DNA from: JAWVFM01 sp963841455
GTDB taxonomy: Bacteria > Actinomycetota > Thermoleophilia > Solirubrobacterales > 70-9
Direction: 5' to 3'
Length of the DNA: 64,000 nucleotides
Assembly: GCA_963841455.1 (NCBI GenBank)
Contig: CAWJCU010000007.1
Coordinates: 310,001-374,000, forward strand
This document shows, one piece after another, positions 7,716 through 16,953 of this stretch. A model generated the notes under the pieces. It was not told the origin of the DNA and ran no database searches. It worked only from the letters and a program-made list of their open reading frames with translations. Position numbers and translations under genes: made by a program. How positions within the stretch are numbered: position 1 is the first letter of the stretch; each line of letters begins with the position of its first letter.

Positions 7716-9374
7716 ATGCGGATTCTGCCCCTCGGCGGCCTCGGCGAGGTCGGGAAGAACATGACGGTGGTCGAACACGATGACCGCATCGTCGTAGTCG
7801 ACACGGGCCTGATGTTCCCGACGGCCGAGATGCTGGGGATCGACCTGGTCCTGCCCGACTTCTCCTATCTGCGCGAGCGCGTCGACGACATCGAGGCAAT
7901 CGTCCTCACCCACGGGCACGAGGACCACGTTGGGGCGCTGCCTTACGTGCTGCGCGAGATCGGGCTGCCACCCGCGATCTACGGCGGGCCTCTCACAATC
8001 GGGCTGGTCCGCTCGAAGCTCGAGGAGCACAAGATCCGCGACGCCCCGCTCGAGGTGATCGACGCGGGCGAGCGCGTGTCGCTCGGCCCGTTCGAGCTCG
8101 AGATGGTGCACATGTCGCACTCGATCCCCGACTCTCGCGCCGTGGCGCTGCGAACGGAGCTGGGCACCGTGGTCCTCACGGGCGACTACAAGTTCGACCA
8201 GACCCCGGTCGACGGCATGCCGGCGGACGTGTCGCGACTCGCCGAGCTCGGGCGCGAGGGCGTGCTCTGCCTCTGCGGCGACTCGACGAACGCTGACCGG
8301 CGCGGCGTCGCGCCGTCGGAGTCGAGCGTCGGGCCTGCGCTCCTAGAGCTCTTCGGCCGGTGCCCCGGGCGGATCATCGTCACCTCCTTCGCCTCCAACG
8401 TGCATCGCGTGCAGCAGGTCATCGACGCCGCCGCCCAGCTCGACCGCAAGGTGGCGCTGGTCGGGCGGTCGATGCGCAAGAACTTCAACATCGCCTCGAA
8501 CCTCGGGATCGCCGTGGCGCCGGAGGGGCTCCTGATACCGCCCCGCGAGATCGAGTCGTTCGACGACTCCCGGGTGGTGGCCATCTCCACCGGGAGCCAG
8601 GGCGAGCCGCTCTCGGCCCTGCGGCGAATGGCGCACGCTGACCATCGCGACATCGAGCTCCACCCTGACGACACGGTGATCTTCTCCGCGACGCCGATCC
8701 CCGGCAACGAGCGGGCTGTGAACGAGACCATCGATCGCATCTACGAGATCGGCGCCCGCGTCGTCACTGCCGCGGACGCGCCGATCCACGCTTCGGGACA
8801 CGGGTGGCAGGAGGAGCTGAAGCTGATGCTCAACCTGACGCGCCCGCAGCACGTGATGCCCTTCCACGGCGACCACCGGCGGCTACGTCTCCACGCCGAC
8901 CTGGCGAGCTCGGTCGGCGTGGACTACGACCGGATATTTCCGTCGCGGAACGGCCTGCCGCTCGAGCTGGATGCGCGGGGCGCTCGGCTGGGAACCGATC
9001 AGGGCGCCGGGATGATCTTCGTCGATGGCGTCGACATCGGTGACCCTGACGACGTCGCCCTCCGCGACCGGCGCACCCTCTCGGCCGACGGCGTCTTCAT
9101 CGTGGTCGCGACGATCTCATCCGATGACGGCTCGCAGGTCGCGCTTCCCGAGATCATCTTCCGCGGCGTCCCGTTCCTCGAGTCCGACGGCGCCGGCGGT
9201 CTCACCGAGGAGCTACGGGAGGTCGTCGCCGCCACATTGGCGGAGGGGGCCGCTCACGCCGAGCAGCGCGAGCCCCAGATGCTCCAGGAGGACCTCCACG
9301 ACGACATCGCCTCGTTCGTCTACGAGCGCCTCCGGCGGCGGCCGCTCATCCTGCCCGTGGTCGTCGAGGTCTGA
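7716..9374 (+). CDS. rnj: Ribonuclease J
   Basis: Metallo-beta-lactamase/beta-CASP nuclease with endo- and 5'-to-3' exonuclease activity on RNA. The di-zinc motif HGHEDH is at residues 66-71, a second metal histidine lies in MVHMSHSIPDS near 132, and the CASP part includes GSQGEP near 290 and HASGHGWQEE near 357. Length 552 aa equals the usual size. Twelve bases separate it from dapA. Confidence 0.97.
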   Translation: MRILPLGGLGEVGKNMTVVEHDDRIVVVDTGLMFPTAEMLGIDLVLPDFSYLRERVDDIEAIVLTHGHEDHVGALPYVLREIGLPPAIYGGPLTIGLVRSKLEEHKIRDAPLEVIDAGERVSLGPFELEMVHMSHSIPDSRAVALRTELGTVVLTGDYKFDQTPVDGMPADVSRLAELGREGVLCLCGDSTNADRRGVAPSESSVGPALLELFGRCPGRIIVTSFASNVHRVQQVIDAAAQLDRKVALVGRSMRKNFNIASNLGIAVAPEGLLIPPREIESFDDSRVVAISTGSQGEPLSALRRMAHADHRDIELHPDDTVIFSATPIPGNERAVNETIDRIYEIGARVVTAADAPIHASGHGWQEELKLMLNLTRPQHVMPFHGDHRRLRLHADLASSVGVDYDRIFPSRNGLPLELDARGARLGTDQGAGMIFVDGVDIGDPDDVALRDRRTLSADGVFIVVATISSDDGSQVALPEIIFRGVPFLESDGAGGLTEELREVVAATLAEGAAHAEQREPQMLQEDLHDDIASFVYERLRRRPLILPVVVEV

Positions 9375-9447
9375 AACGGCGGCGGAGGCCTGACGCCGGG
9401 CAGCGGTCGCGTGTAGGGTTGGTGGCGCTCGTCCTGGCGGGACACCT

Positions 9448-11061
9448 ATGAGGCGGAGGCTCAGCACAAGCATTTTCGTGATCGCGTGCACGCTCGTGAG
9501 CGTGCTCGGCGCCGGCGCGTGGGCCGCGCAGCCGTTGCGCACTCCGGCACAGGCGTTGAGTGCGGCCGTTGCGCCGCGCGGTGAGCTGGCGCGCACCGAC
9601 AGCGTCGACTACAAGGGGTTCCAGGTTTCCCGCTACGAGCAGCGCGTCGGCGGATACCCCGTGATCGGCGGCGAGGCGACCGTCGTCCAGGCGCCGGGCG
9701 AGGCCGCGCGGATTGCCGCCGACGCAACGGCGGCGGTGCCGTCGAAGCGCGTCCTCTCGGCGCCGGCGCGCCAGATCTCGAAGCGCCGCGCGATCGCCAT
9801 CGCGAAGCGCGCGGGTCACGTGCGTGCGATACGGCACGGCGATCGCTCGTCGGCGAGCCTCGCCATCGACCCGAGCCACGGCGACGCGCTCGTCTGGCGC
9901 GTCGAAGTGCCGGCGGCGCGGCCGATGAAGGATCTCGAGGCCTTCGTCGACGCCCGCTCCGGGCGCGTCCTCGCGACGGGCAACCGGCTCCAGTACGCGA
10001 CGGGCAAGGCGAAGCTGTACGTCCCGAACCCGCCGGTCGAGCAGGGGAGCTACGCCGGCATCGGGACCGGTGCCGCGGCCGACCACAACGACCGCGACAC
10101 CGCCAAGCTCACCGCCCTTCGCGAGAAGGTCACGCTTCCTCGCCTCGAGGGGCATTGCCTCAAGGGGACGTTCGTCGAGGCCCGCTACGACAAGCGGGCC
10201 AAGAAGGTGTGCCGGCGAAGCCGCAACTGGAGCGGCATCACGCGTTCGAATGACAAGTTCGAGGCCCTGATGGCGTACTTCCACGTCGATCGCACGCAGG
10301 CGTACATCCAGAGCCTGGGCTTCACGAAGGCAAACGGCGCCCCGATCAACGACCGGCGCCAGCAGATCGTCGCCGACGCTTTCGCCCCCGACAACTCCTT
10401 CTACTCCTCGAACGACCGGAAGCTGCGCTTCGGCTCCGGCGGCGTCGACGACGCCGAGGACGCCGACGTGGTCATCCACGAGTACGGCCACTCGATCCAG
10501 GACAACCAGGATCCCGGCTTCGGCTGCGGCGCCGGCCAGCAGTTCTGCCAGGCGGGGGCTCTCGGCGAAGGGTTCGGCGACTACAACTCCGGAATGATGA
10601 CCCTCCAGATCCCCGGGCTTCCACCTCCCGCTGCGGGCTACCCGACGGGCTCCGGGGTGACGTGCATCTTCGACTGGGACGGCGTCGTCGGCTGGGGCGG
10701 TCCGCTGGCGGCTCCGTGCGGGCGCGTGGCCGACGGCAGCGACGGCGTGACCACGCTGCCGGTTGCGCTTGCCTCCGGCGGCCCGTGCGACTTCGGGAGC
10801 CCAGGCAATCCGAGCCTCGACATCCACTGCGTGGGCGAGGTGTGGACCCACGGCCTGCTCGACCTGCGCCTCGCGATCGGTCAGCCGATCGACGTCGACG
10901 TGCTGGCGTCGCAGTTCTCCTACGTCGACAGCGAGACCTTCGCGCAGGCTGTGGGCGCCCTGGTGAGCGCCGACACGACGCTGTTCGGCGGTACCCACGT
11001 CGCCGCGATCTGCGCTGAGATGCGCGATCAGCGCGGCATCGCGGGCGCCCCGGGGTGTTGA
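9448..11061 (+). CDS. Secreted gluzincin metalloprotease (M4/M36-like)
   Basis: Exported zinc protease. Residues 1-27 form a signal peptide ending in AWA; residues 45-180 look like an inhibitory propeptide (a PepSY-type repeat with WRVEV and the D-A-R-S-G-R-V-L sequence). The catalytic HEYGH is at 344-348 and the third zinc ligand Glu374 lies in GEGFGDY. Several cysteines (360, 367 and later) could form disulfides outside the cell. The HEYGH/GEGFGDY pattern fits fungalysin-thermolysin families. The 5' leader contains a TAGGGT box 28 bases before the ATG. The gene is convergent with the histidine kinase across a hairpin-rich spacer. Confidence 0.87.
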   Translation: MRRRLSTSIFVIACTLVSVLGAGAWAAQPLRTPAQALSAAVAPRGELARTDSVDYKGFQVSRYEQRVGGYPVIGGEATVVQAPGEAARIAADATAAVPSKRVLSAPARQISKRRAIAIAKRAGHVRAIRHGDRSSASLAIDPSHGDALVWRVEVPAARPMKDLEAFVDARSGRVLATGNRLQYATGKAKLYVPNPPVEQGSYAGIGTGAAADHNDRDTAKLTALREKVTLPRLEGHCLKGTFVEARYDKRAKKVCRRSRNWSGITRSNDKFEALMAYFHVDRTQAYIQSLGFTKANGAPINDRRQQIVADAFAPDNSFYSSNDRKLRFGSGGVDDAEDADVVIHEYGHSIQDNQDPGFGCGAGQQFCQAGALGEGFGDYNSGMMTLQIPGLPPPAAGYPTGSGVTCIFDWDGVVGWGGPLAAPCGRVADGSDGVTTLPVALASGGPCDFGSPGNPSLDIHCVGEVWTHGLLDLRLAIGQPIDVDVLASQFSYVDSETFAQAVGALVSADTTLFGGTHVAAICAEMRDQRGIAGAPGC

Positions 11062-11100
11062 ATCGACGGCGATTCCAGCCGCGTCTCGCTCCCTGAATAA

Positions 11101-11151
11101 CTTGCGGACGGCTTCGCCGTCCTTACATGCTGCTTTCGGATCTAAAGATCC
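11101..11151 (+). repeat. Two-hairpin repeat element, copy 2
   Basis: CTTGC, a 7-bp hairpin (11106-11112 with 11116-11122, loop TTC), the linker TTACATGCTGCTTTC (11123-11137), and a 5-bp hairpin (11138-11142 with 11147-11151). Compared with copy 1 the stems differ at two positions each, and in every case the partner base has changed to keep the pair. Confidence 0.75.
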
Positions 11152-11168
11152 GAACCCACAAAAACTGA

Positions 11169-11202
11169 CCCGCCGGCGTCAGGGAGGGGGAACGCCGGCG
11201 GG
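11169..11202. terminator. 11-bp GC hairpin in a convergent spacer
   Basis: Perfect inverted repeat, 11169-11179 with 11192-11202, around a 12-base purine-rich loop, downstream of the protease gene. No T tract follows, so it may be a GC-type terminator or a processing barrier. A second imperfect hairpin of 8 bp (11230-11237 with 11260-11267) lies after it. Confidence 0.4.
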
Positions 11203-11290
11203 CCGATTGGCTCAGATTGGCCAATTGAACGCCCGTCAAGGTGGTGTCGGGGTTTCCTCGACGGGCGGGTTGTCTCGTCCGGCGTGGAAA

Positions 11291-11318
11291 TTAGAACCGG
11301 GTTGTAAACCCCTTCTAA
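11291..11318 (-). terminator. Hairpin terminator of the two-component operon
   Basis: Outer 6-bp stem (11291-11296 with 11313-11318) and inner 5-bp stem with a 3-base loop, separated by a small internal loop, placed 19 bases beyond the histidine kinase stop and followed on the minus strand by a short T-rich run. Confidence 0.5.
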
Positions 11319-11336
11319 AGAAGTGCGGACGATTCC

Positions 11337-12773
11337 CTAAGTTGGAATCCGGACCGTGAAGCGGGCTCCGCCGGCGGCGGAGCGGCCCGCCTCCACGTCC
11401 CCGCCGTGAGCGGTCGCAACCGCCTTCACGATCGCGAGGCCGAGGCCGGCGCCGCCGTCGCTGGAGGTGTCGGCGGGACCGGAGCCGCGCACGAACCGGG
11501 CGAAGAGGGCGTCGCGGCCGAGGCCCTCGGGAAGCCCCGGACCGTTATCGGAGACCTCCAGGACCGCGTCGCCGCCCGGCCGGCTGACGGCGAGCGAGAT
11601 CTCGGTCCCGTCGGGCGTGTGGCGCAGGCCGTTCTCGAGGAGGTTGAGCGCCAGGCGATGGAGCTCGTCGGGATTGCCGTTCACGGTCACAGGGCCATTC
11701 GCCTCGAGCCGCAGCTCATGTCCGTCGGCGACCGGTCGCATCTCCGACATGGCGGCCGCGCCGATCTCCGTCAGGTCGCATTCGCCGCGCGTGCCAACGC
11801 GACCGGCGTCGGCCTTGGCGAGCAGCAGGAGGTCGGAGACGAGACGGCTCATGCGCCGTGACGACTCGAGGGCGCTCGTCACCATCTCGCCGTCCTCGCC
11901 GGCGCGCTCGTCCTCGATGAGCCTTGCCTGGAGCAGCTCGAGGTTCGCGAGGATGCTCGTGAGCGGGGTCCGAAGCTCGTGCGAGGCGTCGGCGACGAAC
12001 TCACGCTGAGCCTGGATCATCTGGTCGGTCTCGGCGCGGGCGGCGTCGAGCTCGCGGAGCATCCGGTCGAGCGTCCGCGCAAGCTCGGCGACCTCGTCCT
12101 CGGCCTCCGGCTCGGGGATGCGCCGCGACGGGTCGCGCGTGGCGGCGACCTTGCGCGCCGTCGCCGTGAGCTGGGAAATCGGCCGAAGCGTCCGCCCGGC
12201 CAGGGCGTAGCCGGCGACGGCCGCGAGAATCGTGCCGGCGACGATTCCAGCGATCAGAAAGAGCCACAGCTTGCCGATCGTGGCTTCCACGGAGCTCGCG
12301 CTGCGCGCGTATTGGACGTAGATCGTCGGCTCGAACCCGTCGCCCGGCACCGCGACCGTAGACACCTGAAGGTTCCCGAGGGATGTGATGCCCGGCCGGG
12401 GTCGCCCGAGGTAGGGGGCGCCCGGCGTGGTGCCGTTCGGCACCGGGCGGCCGTTGAAGTAGACGAGGCGGACGTAGGCGAGCGGCGCGGTGGCAACCTC
12501 GTCGAAGTGGGGGACGTGAATCGGGCTCGGCGTCAGCGTTTCGCGCGCCGCGGGGATCTGGGCCGCGATCGCCTGCGCCCCGGCTGAGAGCTCGCCGTCG
12601 AAGTCGTTGTGGAGGCGGTTCGAGGCGAGGCGCCCGACGACGAGTGAGAAGCCGACGAGAATGAGGCAGGAGAGACCCGCCAGGACCGCTGTGAGCCGCC
12701 AGCGGAGGGGCCAGCGCCCGGGATGGAGGAGCAAGGCGCGAAGGCCAGGGCGATGCGACGGGGTGTCAGCCAT
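11337..12773 (-). CDS. Membrane sensor histidine kinase
   Basis: Senses an extracytoplasmic signal and phosphorylates the neighbouring regulator. 478 aa: first membrane span at about 25-47, an extracellular loop of some 120 residues, second span at 169-192, then HAMP (193-245), the HisKA box with His265 in DASHELRTPL, and an HATPase domain with the N box (NLLENGLRHT) and DNGPGLPEG. The periplasmic part has no recognised ligand domain. Its start overlaps the response-regulator end by 8 bases, so the two are co-translated. EnvZ/MtrB-like in layout only. Confidence 0.93.
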   Translation of the reverse strand: MADTPSHRPGLRALLLHPGRWPLRWRLTAVLAGLSCLILVGFSLVVGRLASNRLHNDFDGELSAGAQAIAAQIPAARETLTPSPIHVPHFDEVATAPLAYVRLVYFNGRPVPNGTTPGAPYLGRPRPGITSLGNLQVSTVAVPGDGFEPTIYVQYARSASSVEATIGKLWLFLIAGIVAGTILAAVAGYALAGRTLRPISQLTATARKVAATRDPSRRIPEPEAEDEVAELARTLDRMLRELDAARAETDQMIQAQREFVADASHELRTPLTSILANLELLQARLIEDERAGEDGEMVTSALESSRRMSRLVSDLLLLAKADAGRVGTRGECDLTEIGAAAMSEMRPVADGHELRLEANGPVTVNGNPDELHRLALNLLENGLRHTPDGTEISLAVSRPGGDAVLEVSDNGPGLPEGLGRDALFARFVRGSGPADTSSDGGAGLGLAIVKAVATAHGGDVEAGRSAAGGARFTVRIPT

Positions 12774-13476
12774 CCCCGTCGGCCGTGGCCGCCTTGACCA
12801 CGTAGCCTGCGCCCCGCTTCGTGTGGAGCACCCGCGGCTCGCCCCCCGCCTCGAGCTTGCGTCGGAGGTTCGACACGAAGACGTCGATCGTGTTCGTCAT
12901 AGCCATCGGGTCATAGCCCCAGACCTCCTCGAGCAGGCGCTCCCGGGAGACCACGAGGCGCTCGTTCCGCATCAGATACTCGAGCAGCTCGAACTCGCGG
13001 TTCGTCAGGTCGATCTGCCGCTCGCCTCGGTGGACCTCGCGGGTGTCCGGGTTCAACCTCAGGTCGCCCACGGCGAGCGAGGCGCTTCCGCGCGGCGGTC
13101 GACGCCGCATGAGGGCGCGCAGCCGCGCCAGGAGCTCGCGGCGCTCGAATGGCTTCACGAGGTAGTCGTCGGCCCCGGAGTCGAGCCCGTCGACGCGGTC
13201 ATCCAGCTCGGTTCGCGCGGTGAGTACGAGGATCGGGACGTCGCTCTCGCTGCGAAGCCGCCGCAGGACCTCGGAGCCGTCCAGCTTGGGAAGGCCCAGG
13301 TCGAGGATCACCAGGTCGGGGACGAACTCCTCGGCCAGGGCCAGCGCGGCCACCCCGTCGCCCGCGGAGCGGACCTCATGCCCTTCCTGGCGGAGCGTTC
13401 GCCGGAGCACGTCCGCGATCGCCTCATCGTCCTCGACCACGAGCACGCGGCCCGTGAACTCATCGCTTGCGAGCAT
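12766..13476 (-). CDS. OmpR-family response regulator
   Basis: DNA-binding regulator partnered with the overlapping kinase. The receiver domain (10-125) has the acidic pair EDD (15-17), phospho-acceptor Asp59 in VILDLGLP and Lys of VKPFERRELL near 108. The C-terminal winged helix (about 135-232) ends with VLHTKRGAGYVVK. Length 236 aa is standard. A TAACCT box 7 bases upstream of the ATG suggests a leaderless operon transcript. Target genes unknown. Confidence 0.94.
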   Translation of the reverse strand: MLASDEFTGRVLVVEDDEAIADVLRRTLRQEGHEVRSAGDGVAALALAEEFVPDLVILDLGLPKLDGSEVLRRLRSESDVPILVLTARTELDDRVDGLDSGADDYLVKPFERRELLARLRALMRRRPPRGSASLAVGDLRLNPDTREVHRGERQIDLTNREFELLEYLMRNERLVVSRERLLEEVWGYDPMAMTNTIDVFVSNLRRKLEAGGEPRVLHTKRGAGYVVKAATADGDG

Positions 13477-13483
13477 GGGTACA

Positions 13484-13489
13484 AGGTTA
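13484..13489 (-). promoter_or_regulatory. -10 box TAACCT for the two-component operon
   Basis: Minus-strand TANNNT box ending 7 bases before the response-regulator ATG, no ribosome site between. Confidence 0.5.
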
Positions 13490-13531
13490 GAGGCGGTCCG
13501 GCGGCTGGGCGTGCATATTTAGGGCCGTTTT

Positions 13532-16060
13532 ATGCGCCTGCAGCGGGCCCGCCGCCGCAGGGGACAGTTCACGCACGTCGAACCACTCGGGGTGATGTCG
13601 ACGCGAAGCAGGCGCCCGGCGAGCCGAGGCTCGCGCGGCCGTGCGCCCGCGAAGCGCAGGCCGGCGCGCAAGCGGGGCCGTGTCGAGGCCGCCCGCTCGG
13701 CCATGGAGGGGCTCGAGCAGCGCCACTACGACCTGATCGGCCTGGCGCTGATCGCACTCGCCGTCTACCTGGCGTTCGTGCTTTATTTCGGCTGGAATGG
13801 CGGCCGCGTCGGCGGCTGGGCACAGACCGGTCTCACCGACGTCGCGGGCCAGGTCGCGTACGTCGTGCCGCTCGCGCTCGGTGGCTTGGGCGTGGCGCTC
13901 ATCTTGCGTCCGTCGCTGCGGGCCCCCGCTGCGTTGAACGCGGGAGGAGCGTTGGTGCTGCTCGCGCTGGCGCTCGCCTTCGCCGGCGGCACGCTGGGCC
14001 TCGGGCCGGACCATCCGGTCCGCCACGGTTACTTCGAGGCTCCGTTCTTCCGCGTGCACGGCGGCGCGGTGGGGGAGGGCCTCTACTGGGCCTCGACGAC
14101 CCTCTTCCAGCGCCTCGGCGCGCAGATCCTCGCGGTGCTGATGTTCGTCTCCGGCGTCCTGCTCCTCACCGGCGCCACCATCGCGGGGTTGCTCGGGGGG
14201 GCGCGCCGCGCGGCGCAGGGCGCGGGCCGGGGAACGCGCGAGCTCGCGAAGACGGTCCGGCTTCAGAACTTCGGCGTCGAGGGCCTGTACGAGCCCGCCG
14301 ACGAGGACATCGCGATCACGCGGCTGGATGAGACCGAGCAGCTCGCCACCGAGGCGCTGCACGGCACCGACGAGGACGAGCCCGCGTTTGACGACGCCGG
14401 AGTACCGGAGTGGGACGACGAGGTGGTGGCCGACGAGGACGATGACCTGGACGAGGACGCTTCGCTCGACGGCTCCAACGAACCGGAGCCCGAGCTCACC
14501 CCGATGGGAAGCGCTCGCAGCGCCGTCACCGAGTCGGACGAGATCGACTACCGGCCGCCGGCGCCGGCGAAGCTGCTGGAGCGAGGGAAGCCGGACACCG
14601 GCCCCGACACCCGAGACCGTGACGCTGTTGCGAAGTCGCTCCTCGAAGCGCTCGCCCACTTCGGCGTCGAGGCGCGCCTCCTGGGGGTGGTGAGCGGCCC
14701 CCACGTGAGCCGCTACGAGCTTCAGCTCGCGCCCGGTACGAAGGTCGCGAAGGTCGCGCAGCTCAAGGATGACCTGGCGTACGCGCTGGCATCCACCGAC
14801 ATCCGGATCCTCGCGCCGATCCCGGGCAAGAAGGCCGTTGGCGTGGAGGTCCCCAACTCGCGCCGGCGGATGGTGCGCCTCGGGGACATCTACGCGGGCG
14901 AGCCCGGAAAGACACCGCCGCTCACCGTCTGGCTCGGGAAGGACGTCTCGGGGCAGTCCGTGTCGACCGATCTGTCCGAGATGCCGCACGCGCTGGTCGC
15001 CGGCACCACAGGCTCCGGAAAGTCGGGGTGCATCAACGCCATGCTCTGCTCGATCCTGCTCCACTCCTCGCCGAACGAGGTGCGGCTCGTCCTCGTGGAT
15101 CCGAAGCGCGTCGAGCTCAACCACTATTCACGGCTTCCGCACCTCCTCACCCCGGTGGTCACCAACCCGCGTATGGCCGCCAACGTGCTCGCGAACCTGA
15201 TCGGCGAGATGGAGAGCCGATACGAGGTCATGGAGATCGCCCGGGCACGCAACCTGGCCGAGCTCAACAAGGTGCGCAAGCGGGCCGGTGAGCCGCCGCT
15301 CCCGCACATCCTCTGCGTCATCGACGAGCTCGCCGACCTGATGATGATCGCCCCGGCCGAGGTCGAGGACTCGATCATCCGCCTGGCGCAGAAGTCGCGC
15401 GCGGTCGGGATCCACCTCGTGCTGGCAACACAGCGTCCGTCGACCGACGTCATCACCGGGACGATCAAGGTCAACATCCCCGCGCGCATCGCCTTCGGGG
15501 TCGCCTCGCAGGTCGACTCGCGCGTGATCCTCGACACCGGTGGGGCGGAGAGCCTGCTCGGGAAGGGCGACATGCTGTTCCGCCCCGTCGGTACCTCGCG
15601 CCTCGGGCGGATTCAGGGAGCTTTCGTGACCGAGGAGGAGATCGCGAAGATCGTCCGCCACTGGGCCCGGCAGGGTGAGCCCGAGTTCGACGAGGCGCTG
15701 CTCGAGTCGCGAGCCGATGAGGCCGCCGAGGAGCGCGACGGCGAGTTCTCGCCCGACCAGGACGATCTGCTCGAGGAGGCCGCCCGCGTCGTCGTCGAGA
15801 GCGGCACGGCGTCCGTCTCGATGATCCAGCGCCGCTTGCGGGTGGGCTACACCCGCGCCGGCCGCCTCATCGACATGCTCGAGCGGCGCGGCGTGATCTC
15901 CGGCTACGAGGGATCGAAGCCGCGACAGGTGCTCGTGGGCCACGCGGAGCTGGCGCGGGTGCTTGGCGGCGGGGAGGCTCAGGATAAGAGCACCCCGCTG
16001 CGCGAGGACGGCGAGGGGGAGGCGTCCGAGCCGGACCTCGAGCCTCAGCCGCTCAATTAG
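13532..16060 (+). CDS. ftsK: DNA translocase FtsK/SpoIIIE
   Basis: Septum-located motor that pumps chromosomal DNA between daughter cells. 842 aa: a basic N-terminal segment, four membrane spans (about 67-90, 109-131, 133-158, 193-221), an acidic linker (about 255-340), the alpha/beta motor with Walker A GTTGSGKSG near 490-498 and Walker B LCVIDELADL near 590, and a C-terminal gamma winged helix (from about 745) that reads KOPS-type sites. A later ATG at 13595 in the same frame, preceded by GGGG, is an alternative start that would remove 21 residues. Confidence 0.95.
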   Translation: MRLQRARRRRGQFTHVEPLGVMSTRSRRPASRGSRGRAPAKRRPARKRGRVEAARSAMEGLEQRHYDLIGLALIALAVYLAFVLYFGWNGGRVGGWAQTGLTDVAGQVAYVVPLALGGLGVALILRPSLRAPAALNAGGALVLLALALAFAGGTLGLGPDHPVRHGYFEAPFFRVHGGAVGEGLYWASTTLFQRLGAQILAVLMFVSGVLLLTGATIAGLLGGARRAAQGAGRGTRELAKTVRLQNFGVEGLYEPADEDIAITRLDETEQLATEALHGTDEDEPAFDDAGVPEWDDEVVADEDDDLDEDASLDGSNEPEPELTPMGSARSAVTESDEIDYRPPAPAKLLERGKPDTGPDTRDRDAVAKSLLEALAHFGVEARLLGVVSGPHVSRYELQLAPGTKVAKVAQLKDDLAYALASTDIRILAPIPGKKAVGVEVPNSRRRMVRLGDIYAGEPGKTPPLTVWLGKDVSGQSVSTDLSEMPHALVAGTTGSGKSGCINAMLCSILLHSSPNEVRLVLVDPKRVELNHYSRLPHLLTPVVTNPRMAANVLANLIGEMESRYEVMEIARARNLAELNKVRKRAGEPPLPHILCVIDELADLMMIAPAEVEDSIIRLAQKSRAVGIHLVLATQRPSTDVITGTIKVNIPARIAFGVASQVDSRVILDTGGAESLLGKGDMLFRPVGTSRLGRIQGAFVTEEEIAKIVRHWARQGEPEFDEALLESRADEAAEERDGEFSPDQDDLLEEAARVVVESGTASVSMIQRRLRVGYTRAGRLIDMLERRGVISGYEGSKPRQVLVGHAELARVLGGGEAQDKSTPLREDGEGEASEPDLEPQPLN

Positions 16061-16148
16061 CCAGTTCGTCCTGACTTCGCTACCTCCTGGGGGGTCAAGC
16101 CAGGACAAACCACGATGCTCCGCGGCCGGGTCGCCAAAATAGGCCCGA

Positions 16149-16946
16149 GTGCCGTCTCCCTCGCTGCAATCCGAGCGCCTTCGCATTGGCGCCTCCCTGG
16201 AGGAGGCTCGCAGCCGGCGCGGCTTGTCGATCCAGGACGCCGCCGAGCGCACGAAGATCCGCGCGAAGTACCTCGCCGCCCTCGAGGCCGAGGACTGGGC
16301 GGCGCTGCCGAGCTCGGCCTACGCGAAGGGTTTCCTGCGGACGTACGCCCGAACGCTCGGCCTCGACGCCGACGGGCTCGTCGACGCCTTCCGACGCGAG
16401 GCGGGCGGCGAGGAGCCGCAGAGCCTCCTGCCCTTCGGCGATCCCGTCCTCGAGGAGCGCAAGCGGCCCGCGGGCCTCGACGATCGGCGCCCTCGCCGCG
16501 GCATCCTTCTGGCGCTCGGGGCCGTCGTGGCCCTGGCGATCGTGCTCGTCCTCGTCATCGCCGGCGACCTGGGCAACGACACGACCCCGTCACGGAAGCA
16601 GCGCGCCGGCGCGCCGGGCGCCGGGGTGGCCGCCCAGCGTGCCCAGCCCGCGGGCGCACCGTCGGGTCCCGTGACACTTCGGCTCCGGGCCATCCACGGC
16701 TCCCAGGTCTGCCTGGTCGGCGACGGTCGCGCGGTAATCGACTCGCAGGCGCTGACACCGGGTACGAAGGCCGGTCCGTTCCACGGGCGCCGCTTCCGCC
16801 TCGACCTGACGAGTTTCGGGGGAGGCGTCTTCCGGCTGCTCATCGACGGCCGATCGCGCGAGGTGCGGGCGGCCCGGCGCTCGTCGTACCTCATCCATCA
16901 CTCCGGGATCAAGCGAACCCGCTACCGGGGCCCGGGGTGTCCGTGA
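16149..16946 (+). CDS. RodZ-like membrane protein with N-terminal HTH
   Basis: 265 aa with the RodZ layout: a Cro-type HTH of the HTH_25 type (about 8-75, including LEEARSRRGLSIQDAAERT and YAKGFLRTYA), one membrane span (about 117-138), a Pro/Ala/Gly linker, and an external beta domain of the DUF4115 type (about 175-255). RodZ anchors MreB and influences cell shape; in organisms without MreB similar proteins have other roles. Begins at GTG 16149 and is followed 8 bases later by cinA. Confidence 0.85.
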   Translation: MPSPSLQSERLRIGASLEEARSRRGLSIQDAAERTKIRAKYLAALEAEDWAALPSSAYAKGFLRTYARTLGLDADGLVDAFRREAGGEEPQSLLPFGDPVLEERKRPAGLDDRRPRRGILLALGAVVALAIVLVLVIAGDLGNDTTPSRKQRAGAPGAGVAAQRAQPAGAPSGPVTLRLRAIHGSQVCLVGDGRAVIDSQALTPGTKAGPFHGRRFRLDLTSFGGGVFRLLIDGRSREVRAARRSSYLIHHSGIKRTRYRGPGCP

Positions 16947-16953
16947 GCCGCGC

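Noticed and set aside
11102..11359. 85-codon open frame in the protease/kinase gap
   Set aside because: It runs through repeat copy 2 and three hairpins, has no ribosome site, and shows no domain-like sequence.
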